This document shows, one piece after another, positions 1 through 5,229 of a stretch of 5,229 bases of DNA (position 1 is its first letter; every line of letters starts with the position of its first letter). A program made the translations under genes and the position numbers. Below the pieces are notes generated by a model that saw only the letters and a program-made list of their open reading frames with translations, made no database searches and was not told where the DNA came from. The DNA comes from a bacterium. Its GTDB lineage: Bacteria; Krumholzibacteriota; Krumholzibacteriia; LZORAL124-64-63. The stretch is from NCBI GenBank assembly GCA_018652925.1, contig JABIBH010000261.1, positions 1-5,229 on the forward strand, in the 5' to 3' direction.

Positions 1-2424
1 AGGCTTATTGATCGATGGTGGAGAAATCGTCAATCCCAAACTCTTCACTTCATCAATCAGCTGCGTAACGCGGTCGCCCTTTTTCATTTCAGTTGTAATT
101 GTGGAAGCCATAAAATGTGCCGGATAATGCGCTTTCAGCCAGGCAGTCTGCATCGATAAAACTGCATAGCTTGCGGAGTGAGATTTGTTAAAACCGTATT
201 CAGCAAAGAATGCCATCTCATCAAAAACTTTGTCGGCAATTGCTTTGCTATATTCACGTTCCTGTGCTCCGACAACAAACTTCACGCGAGCCTGATCCAT
301 CATCTCTTTATTCTTCTTACCCATGGCTTTTCTCAAGGCATCCGCTTCAGCCATCGTGAAGCCGCCCATCAGAGATGCTATTTGCATTACCTGTTCCTGA
401 TAAAGAATTACACCATTTGTTTCATTCAATATTGGCTCAAGAGATGGATGTGGGTATTTAACAGCCTGCCTGCCATGCTTGCATTCAACATAGACCTTGT
501 CCATGCCTGCGCCCAGTGGGCCTGGCCGGAAAAGTGCATTGACAGCTACAATATCTTCAAATGCTTCAGGCTTCAAATTGCGAAGAAGTTCCTGCATGCC
601 GCTAGATTCAAGCTGAAAGACTCCCACGGTTTTACCGCTCTGCAATAATTTGAAAGACTTGGGATCATCCATCGGAATTTCTTCAGCACTGATTTTTTTA
701 CCAGTTGTTTTTTCAACAAGTTTCAGTGCCTTATCAATTACCGTTAGCGTACGCAGCCCCAGAAAGTCCATCTTCAACAAACCCATATCTTCAACAATAC
801 GCATGTCAAACTGACTGGTAATATCACCCTTGTTTGTTTTATAAAGAGGAATATGTTCAACCAGTGGCGACGGAGTAATCAACACTCCCGCCGCGTGTAT
901 GCCAGGGTTTCTTGATACTCCCTCAAGTACCAGAGCATTCTTGATCAACATATCATGCTTGGGTGATTCTTTGGCAACATCGGCAAATCCGGGAACTTCG
1001 TTGAGAGTCTTCAACAAAGTCACACCGGGACCTTCAGGAATCATTCTGCTGACTTTTTCTGCATCGGCATATGGGAATCCCAGGACACGACCAACATCCT
1101 TGATAACTCCGCGTGCGGCCATCGACCCAAACGTGATAATCTGCGAAACATTTTCCTTACCATATTTTTCAACAACATACTGAATAATTTCGCCACGCTT
1201 TTCAAAACAAAAATCGATATCGATATCTGGCATTGAGATACGATCAGGGTTCAGGAATCGTTCAAAAATCAGTTTGTTTGACATTGGATCAATATCTGTA
1301 ATGCCGAGGCAGTAACAAATGAGACTACCTGCTGCAGAACCACGCCCCGGCCCCACAGGGATACTGCGCTCGCGGGAAACTTTGATAAAGTCCCACACAA
1401 TCAGGAAATATCCTGCATACCCCATCCTTTTAATAATTCCGAGCTCATATTCAAAACGCTCAGTCAACTCATCATCAATCCTGTCATAGCGATTCTTGAG
1501 TCCCTCACTGCCCAGACATCGTAAATATTCATCTGGATTACTGAAGTTTTCAGGAAGTGGAAACTCAGGCAACAGCAGTTCACCAAGTTTGATATCGAGG
1601 TCACACATCTCAGCTATTCGCAAAGTGTTGGCACAAGCTTCAGGCCAATCCTTGAACAGCTCCAGCATTTCCTGAGAACTCTTCAGGTAAATCTGATCCG
1701 TATCATAACGCCACCTGTTGGGTTCGTCATACTGCTGGTTTGTTCCGATACATAGCAACAGATCATGAGCCTGCGAGTGCATTTTATCCAGATAGTGGCA
1801 ATCATTTGTACAGACAACACCCAAACCGGTAGCCGCAGCAACTTCAGGCATCATCTGCCTGACTTTGGTTTCTGCGTCAATACCATGGTCCTGAATTTCC
1901 AGAAAGTAATTATCTTTGCCCAGGATCTCTGAATATTCCGATGCAACACGAATAGCTCCGGCAACATCATCATCAAGCAACATTCTGCTTGGCCCACCTG
2001 AGAGGCAGGCACTCAGCCCAATAATTCCCTCACTGTGCTTTGCAAGCAGTTCCTTGTCGATACGTGGCTTGTAGTAAAAACCATCAAGATAGCCTGCAGA
2101 AGAAAGCCGTAACAAGTTGCGCCAGCCAGTTTCATTCTTGGCCAGTAAAACCATATGCCGATTCCGCTTGGATTTATCGACTGTTGTATGATCCAGATGG
2201 TTATCACACATATATGCTTCAGTACCGATAATCGGTTTGACGCCAGATTTTTTACAATTCAGGTAAAATTCAACAGCCCCAAACATGTTGCCATGGTCAG
2301 TAAGCGCCAGCGCAGGCATACCAAATTCGGCAGCTCTTTGAGCCATCGCCTTGGTCTTCATGGCTCCATCAAGCAGGGAGTAATCCGAGTGATTATGTAA
2401 ATGAACAAATGTATCTTGGGGCAT
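1..2424 (-). CDS. dnaE: DNA polymerase III alpha subunit (DnaE), N-terminal 808 residues; C-terminus beyond the left edge
   Basis: Catalytic subunit of the replicative C-family DNA polymerase, acting in the cytoplasm at the fork. The frame is open from the ATG at 2424 to the window edge. A PHP domain starts at once: HLHNHSDYSLLDG (residues 8-20), LTDHGN (41-46), GTEAY (67-71), LSACLSG (137-143), TNDCHY (206-211). The polymerase core follows, with GPGRGSAAGSL (358-368), MPDIDIDF around Asp400/Asp402 and MDFLGLRTL with Asp553. These three aspartates align with the E. coli catalytic Asp401, Asp403 and Asp555. LFRPGPLG (631-638) and FNKSHSASY (745-753) are also typical. The visible part ends at a PPSIN segment matching E. 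coli PPDIN near residue 800, so roughly 350 residues (rest of the fingers, beta-clamp binding, OB fold) should lie outside. The start is firm: an in-frame TAG lies one codon upstream and the PHP motif begins at residue 8. No intein or frameshift is seen. It is DnaE type rather than PolC, because no exonuclease domain interrupts the PHP domain. Confidence 0.97.
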   Translation of the reverse strand, partial: MPQDTFVHLHNHSDYSLLDGAMKTKAMAQRAAEFGMPALALTDHGNMFGAVEFYLNCKKSGVKPIIGTEAYMCDNHLDHTTVDKSKRNRHMVLLAKNETGWRNLLRLSSAGYLDGFYYKPRIDKELLAKHSEGIIGLSACLSGGPSRMLLDDDVAGAIRVASEYSEILGKDNYFLEIQDHGIDAETKVRQMMPEVAAATGLGVVCTNDCHYLDKMHSQAHDLLLCIGTNQQYDEPNRWRYDTDQIYLKSSQEMLELFKDWPEACANTLRIAEMCDLDIKLGELLLPEFPLPENFSNPDEYLRCLGSEGLKNRYDRIDDELTERFEYELGIIKRMGYAGYFLIVWDFIKVSRERSIPVGPGRGSAAGSLICYCLGITDIDPMSNKLIFERFLNPDRISMPDIDIDFCFEKRGEIIQYVVEKYGKENVSQIITFGSMAARGVIKDVGRVLGFPYADAEKVSRMIPEGPGVTLLKTLNEVPGFADVAKESPKHDMLIKNALVLEGVSRNPGIHAAGVLITPSPLVEHIPLYKTNKGDITSQFDMRIVEDMGLLKMDFLGLRTLTVIDKALKLVEKTTGKKISAEEIPMDDPKSFKLLQSGKTVGVFQLESSGMQELLRNLKPEAFEDIVAVNALFRPGPLGAGMDKVYVECKHGRQAVKYPHPSLEPILNETNGVILYQEQVMQIASLMGGFTMAEADALRKAMGKKNKEMMDQARVKFVVGAQEREYSKAIADKVFDEMAFFAEYGFNKSHSASYAVLSMQTAWLKAHYPAHFMASTITTEMKKGDRVTQLIDEVKSLGLTISPPSINKP

Positions 2425-2482
2425 TGCCTACCATTCTTGCTTTTAAGTTGTCAACTGAAACAGAATAGCAACAGATTCAACA
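2425..2482 (-). other. Short intergenic gap between the M23 peptidase gene and dnaE
   Basis: This 58-base gap separates two genes on the same strand. It contains no GC-rich hairpin followed by a T run, so no intrinsic terminator is visible and read-through from the peptidase gene into dnaE is plausible. No strong Shine-Dalgarno sequence precedes the dnaE ATG: the nearest purine stretch, GGTAGG on the minus strand (2427-2432), ends only two bases before the start codon, which is too close for a standard site. A small perfect dyad, AGTTG-T-CAACT, lies at 2446-2456. Confidence 0.6.
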
Positions 2483-4204
2483 TTAGTCCACTTCAACTAG
2501 TGAGTTAGTTATTATTTTCCATGTTTTTGTTGTCGAATTACCAGAATTATCACTCACAGCAACGTCAAGAGTGTGATCTCCAACGGCAGTGGCATCTGGA
2601 ATGGTAATCAGCAACCTTTTACGAGGCATATCCGGTTCTACAATCAGATTCGACCCATCCAGTTTCACCTCGATACTTCCCATGTCGATTCCGGATTCCG
2701 AGTCAGACATCAGAATTATTATCTCTCCCCATTTTGGGAATGTTATTCCGTTGATAGTAGAAACCATCCTTGGCTTTACTTGTATGTTGGCACTGTCGGT
2801 GCCAATCTCTGGTGCTGAATTATCAATAAACAGTGCATACTTGCCTGGCTTTGTTGCAAAGAAAGTGGTGCCACTACTACTGACATTTGGCTCGCTGACA
2901 AAACTCCATTTATCTTTATCAAGTCTGTAAACGGCGGCCCCTGCAGCGGGATCCCAACTTGTACTAACCAATTGAGGCTTCAGCTCTTTTGGATCTGCAC
3001 TAACAAGCAGCAAAGGATTGCCAACCATAGTTAAACCTTGAGTGTGTTTTTCGCTGAGTGAGTCCGGGAACACCAGCATATTTTGAGGCGCCAGAGCAAT
3101 TTGTCCCTTGCTGTTATAAGTTAAAAAAGGAGATAACTGCCCCAGATTTTGAGGTAACTCTACCCGTACAGAATCGATTTGCCATTTCGATGTTTCATCA
3201 ACTTCTGACTTGCCAGAATAAACTGTCCAATTCACTGCAGTGCTGTTTCCAGTTGCATCCGTAGTAACCAGTTCCAGCTGATGCTCACCCGGAACAATAT
3301 TTTCGCTCCAGAAGCTGCCTTCCCTGCCTCCGAGTTGATTCAGGCTACGCTTGAAAAGCCATCTCTCCCTTTTTCCGGGTTGATTCAACCATTCCAACTT
3401 CATATAAGGCATATCATCAAAGCTGAATTCCCTGTTTTCAGCCTGATACACTATTTTCCCATCGAGTCTCATTTCTATTCTGTATGGTTCAAGGAGATGA
3501 GCTTTTATATCTGACTTTTCAATAATCTTAGCCGTGAAAGCAACTCCACCTGAAATATACAAATCCCCCAGGTCGCCATTCAAAGAATTTCCGGAAATTG
3601 ACCTGGCCCAACTTTTGCCATTGATAGTGGATTCAGCAGTTGTGGGTATAACAGTTACCGATGTGATTAGTGGGGCAATATTGTCGTTCAGCTTGAATCC
3701 CTGTAGTTGTGGATTCAGAGGATGCTGAGATTTATTTCTGACTTCGAAATGCAGATGAGGACCATTTGTTCCACTTTGCCCACTCAATGCCAGAATATCT
3801 CCGGCTTTCACAGGAAATCTGTCTCTGGCAAAACGTAATGAGACTGTATAGGAATTTGCTTTGCTACGTGCAGAAATTATAGCTGGTTGAAATCGATCGG
3901 CAATCCGTTCCAGATGTGCATAGACGTAAGTTTCACCAGACTCAGTTGTAAGATATAGAACTTTTCCATAGCCATTGTGCGTAGTTTTCAATCGGGATAT
4001 CCATCCCGATTCTACTGCAATCACTGGAACACCCGTTTGGGAGTCAGTTTTCAGATCAAGCCCGGCATGAAAACGACCCTCCCTGAATTCCATAAAGTTG
4101 GAAGTAAGATATCGGGTTGATAAATCAAGTGGCCAAATTTTCTCTGCAGCAAAAAGTTGAGTCGGCAAAGTGCATAAAAATATCACTAATAAAGTGAATA
4201 ACAT
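2483..4204 (-). CDS. Secreted M23 (LytM-type) metallopeptidase with long beta-rich C-terminal region
   Basis: Probable zinc peptidase that cuts peptidoglycan cross-bridges or stem peptides in the periplasm. Residues 1-19 look like a signal peptide: a hydrophobic run, then LFA before a likely cut at 19/20. The M23 domain spans about 31-165. It has HAGLD (His46, Asp50 as zinc ligands), YAHL (His97) and HLHFE (His150, His152), the full LytM-type active-site set, so it should be an active enzyme. About 52 residues separate His97 from the HxH motif, more than in S. aureus LytM, as I recall from Bacteroidota relatives. NPQLQGF and DNIAP (164-178) lead into about 400 residues of beta-rich sequence. 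Two segments look Ig-like: about 177-328, ending GEHQLELVTTDATGNS, and about 465-565, ending GDHTLDVAVSDNSGNS. The ATG is fixed by an in-frame TAG directly before it and by AAGGAGAT upstream. The ORF is complete and ends in TAA. The substrate is not evident, and a structural rather than remodelling role cannot be excluded. The family call is secure; the specific function is not. Confidence 0.93.
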   Translation of the reverse strand: MLFTLLVIFLCTLPTQLFAAEKIWPLDLSTRYLTSNFMEFREGRFHAGLDLKTDSQTGVPVIAVESGWISRLKTTHNGYGKVLYLTTESGETYVYAHLERIADRFQPAIISARSKANSYTVSLRFARDRFPVKAGDILALSGQSGTNGPHLHFEVRNKSQHPLNPQLQGFKLNDNIAPLITSVTVIPTTAESTINGKSWARSISGNSLNGDLGDLYISGGVAFTAKIIEKSDIKAHLLEPYRIEMRLDGKIVYQAENREFSFDDMPYMKLEWLNQPGKRERWLFKRSLNQLGGREGSFWSENIVPGEHQLELVTTDATGNSTAVNWTVYSGKSEVDETSKWQIDSVRVELPQNLGQLSPFLTYNSKGQIALAPQNMLVFPDSLSEKHTQGLTMVGNPLLLVSADPKELKPQLVSTSWDPAAGAAVYRLDKDKWSFVSEPNVSSSGTTFFATKPGKYALFIDNSAPEIGTDSANIQVKPRMVSTINGITFPKWGEIIILMSDSESGIDMGSIEVKLDGSNLIVEPDMPRKRLLITIPDATAVGDHTLDVAVSDNSGNSTTKTWKIITNSLVEVD

Positions 4205-4213
4205 CTATTTACA

Positions 4214-4221
4214 ATCTCCTT
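4214..4221 (-). promoter_or_regulatory. Ribosome binding site of the M23 peptidase gene
   Basis: The minus strand reads AAGGAGAT nine bases before the ATG at 4204. Together with the in-frame TAG immediately upstream of the ATG it decides the start codon. The AGGAG core is 11 bases from the ATG, slightly long but workable. Confidence 0.8.
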
Positions 4222-4238
4222 GAAAGTTCGGTACTCTA

Positions 4239-4250
4239 GAGCAACTGCTC
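4239..4250. repeat. Short inverted repeat in the leader of the M23 peptidase gene
   Basis: GAGCA-AC-TGCTC is a perfect 5-base dyad around a 2-base centre. It overlaps the 8-base palindrome CTCTAGAG at 4234-4241. It lies about 35 bases upstream of the peptidase start codon, downstream of the promoter-like boxes. It could be an operator half-site pair or chance. The loop is too tight for a stable RNA hairpin with all pairs formed. Confidence 0.35.
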
Positions 4251-4313
4251 CCAATTATGGTTCCAGCCAGCCCAAAACTACTGGAATCTGAATTAACTGG
4301 CAATATTTACCAA

Positions 4314-4345
4314 TTTATACTACTTTTCGTTGTCGTTGTATTCAA
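4314..4345 (-). promoter_or_regulatory. Candidate promoter for the M23 peptidase gene (and possibly dnaE)
   Basis: On the minus strand TTGAAT (4340-4345) is followed after 17 bases by TAGTAT (4317-4322), each matching four of six positions of the sigma-70 consensus. A better -10-like word, TATAAA (4314-4319), overlaps it but at a 20-base spacing. If the organism belongs to the Bacteroidota proper, its promoters would follow a different consensus (TTTG / TAnnTTTG), of which I see no good match. This is an inference from an AT-rich stretch. Confidence 0.25.
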
Positions 4346-4359
4346 TTCTTACTCGTAAT
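4330..4359 (+). promoter_or_regulatory. Candidate promoter for the PpiD-like chaperone gene
   Basis: TTGTCG (4330-4335) and CGTAAT (4354-4359) each match four of six sigma-70 consensus positions with an 18-base spacer. An alternative -10-like word is TAAGAT at 4364-4369. These boxes overlap the candidate promoter on the opposite strand, as would be expected of a compact divergent control region, but the matches are weak. Confidence 0.2.
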
Positions 4360-4410
4360 CGCGTAAGATATTTTAACCACTGGCATTATTGCCTGAAAAA
4401 GCAATTCTGC

Positions 4411-4416
4411 AAGGAG
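4411..4416 (+). promoter_or_regulatory. Ribosome binding site of the PpiD-like gene
   Basis: AAGGAG stands eight bases before the ATG at 4425, a near-ideal spacing. It supports this ATG over an in-frame TTG at 4389, which would also put extra residues ahead of the positively charged membrane anchor. Confidence 0.85.
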
Positions 4417-4424
4417 CTTTCGTA

Positions 4425-5229
4425 ATGTTTAAATTTCTCCGTTCACGTGCCAAAGTAATGTTTTGGATAATCATAGTCACATTTGTTGCATCGATTTTCA
4501 TCCTTTGGGGCATGCAAGCAGGAGGAAATAAATCTGGCCGCAACAACAATGAAGTATCAACTATTGGTTCAATCAACGGAATTAAAATAACTGGTCAGGA
4601 ATGGCAATATTACTACCAGAATTATATCAACCGCTGGAAGCAACAGAGTCAGGGCCAACCACTGTCAGCTAACCAGTATGTCCAGGCAGGCGAAGCTGTT
4701 TGGGACATGTTGCTCAAAAGAAAACTGGAACAAGTTGAAATCGATGCCCGTGGACTTGGCATAACAGATGCTGAATTGAAAGACATCCTGGTCAACTCTC
4801 CACCACCTGAGCTGTTGCAACAGTATCTGAATGAAGAAGGCAATATCGATATGGATCGATATTACAGTGACTTGCACAATCCAGAACATGACTGGAGTAA
4901 TGTAGAAAACTACATTCGCGAAACAACACCTCGTACTCGTTTGATGCAGGAAATTTCTGCTGAAGCTACAGTTACAGATGAAGAAATTCTTGTTGAATAC
5001 AACAAGCAAAACTCACGAGCTGTTGCAGAATATATCGGAGTTTTAAACAGCAGTATCACCATTGAAGAAGAACCTGCCGATTCTGAACTGACCGCCTTTT
5101 TAAGCGACAACAGTGAAGACTTCAGCGACCCTGAGAAAATTCTCCTCGAATATGTGAAATTTCCGAAAATTATTTCCGAGCAAGATGAAATCGATGTTAA
5201 AGCACTTGCAATGGAAACACTTGAAGAAA
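4425..5229 (+). CDS. Membrane-anchored SurA/PpiD-type periplasmic folding chaperone, N-terminal 268 residues; runs off the right edge
   Basis: Probable inner-membrane-anchored chaperone for newly exported proteins, like E. coli PpiD. Residues 1-10 carry Lys3, Arg6, Arg8 and Lys10, followed by one hydrophobic helix at about 11-30 and no cleavage site. This predicts a short cytoplasmic tail with the rest in the periplasm. After a Gly/Asn-rich linker, the segment from about residue 44 (VSTIGSINGIKIT) matches the start of the SurA N-terminal domain. A helical block at 91-118, with LLKRKLEQVEIDARGLGIT, is the usual 'L-I-x-x-x-L-L-x-x-x-A-x-x-x-G-I' core, and SPPPEL follows at 125-130. Later sequence is helical and strongly acidic. 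No parvulin-type rotamase domain is reached before the edge, so isomerase activity cannot be judged. It is divergent from the peptidase gene, with a 220-base shared upstream region. A plain SurA-like chaperone without a rotamase domain is the main alternative. Confidence 0.85.
   Translation, partial: MFKFLRSRAKVMFWIIIVTFVASIFILWGMQAGGNKSGRNNNEVSTIGSINGIKITGQEWQYYYQNYINRWKQQSQGQPLSANQYVQAGEAVWDMLLKRKLEQVEIDARGLGITDAELKDILVNSPPPELLQQYLNEEGNIDMDRYYSDLHNPEHDWSNVENYIRETTPRTRLMQEISAEATVTDEEILVEYNKQNSRAVAEYIGVLNSSITIEEEPADSELTAFLSDNSEDFSDPEKILLEYVKFPKIISEQDEIDVKALAMETLEE

Noticed and set aside
178..648. 156-codon open frame on the plus strand inside dnaE
   Set aside because: It lies wholly antisense to well-conserved DnaE sequence. 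Its translation shows no recognisable domain and there is no good ribosome binding site, so it is a shadow frame.
899..1183. 94-codon plus-strand open frame inside dnaE
   Set aside because: It is antisense to the DnaE palm region. Its composition follows from the complement of conserved DnaE codons, and no family is recognisable.
2449..2454. Exact TTGACA on the minus strand upstream of dnaE, as a -35 box
   Set aside because: At 16-18 bases spacing the -10 would fall on GTAGGC or the start codon itself, with no TATAAT-like word, so it cannot serve as a normal promoter for dnaE.
4144..4204. Lipoprotein signal on the M23 peptidase (Cys11)
   Set aside because: The residues before Cys11 are Ile-Phe-Leu, which do not fit the lipobox, and a signal peptidase I site fits better at residues 17-19.
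4220..4230. GAACTT on the minus strand resembling the E. coli sigma-E -35 element
   Set aside because: It abuts the ribosome binding site of the peptidase gene, so any -10 element would lie at or beyond the start codon, and no TCTGA-like word is present.
4665..5009. 114-codon minus-strand open frame within the PpiD-like gene
   Set aside because: It is antisense to a gene with a good start, ribosome binding site and family match. The Phe/Ile/Cys-rich translation is typical of a shadow frame.

Overview
The window is an ordinary-looking chromosomal segment from a Gram-negative-type bacterium of moderate, slightly AT-leaning base composition (estimated by eye). It holds three protein genes, two of them cut by the window ends. 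I see no mobile element, CRISPR array, tRNA, rRNA or recombination scar. The best taxonomic hint is the M23 peptidase. Its long second half and the 'NPQLQGFKLNDNIAP' stretch after the catalytic domain match an architecture I know from the Bacteroidota and wider FCB group. The PpiD-like protein also fits an outer-membrane-bearing organism. I would not go below 'FCB-like, lineage undetermined'.

Layout: positions 1-2424 (minus) carry the first 808 codons of dnaE, the replicative DNA polymerase III alpha subunit, whose C-terminus lies beyond the left edge. A 58-base gap follows. Positions 2483-4204 (minus) encode a complete 573-residue secreted M23/LytM-type metallopeptidase with a large beta-rich C-terminal region. 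Positions 4205-4424 are a 220-base divergent intergenic region with both ribosome binding sites, several short dyads and weak promoter-like boxes. Positions 4425-5229 (plus) carry the first 268 codons of a membrane-anchored SurA/PpiD-type periplasmic chaperone (putative peptidyl-prolyl isomerase) that runs off the right edge.

The peptidase gene and dnaE point the same way with a short gap and no terminator between them, so they may be co-transcribed. The peptidase and the chaperone are divergently transcribed, and both products act outside the cytoplasm. The most informative points are that the DnaE PHP domain keeps the metal-ligand pattern lost in E. coli DnaE, and that the M23 catalytic residues are all present. 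I found no convincing evidence of an undescribed system here; the findings below are modest.
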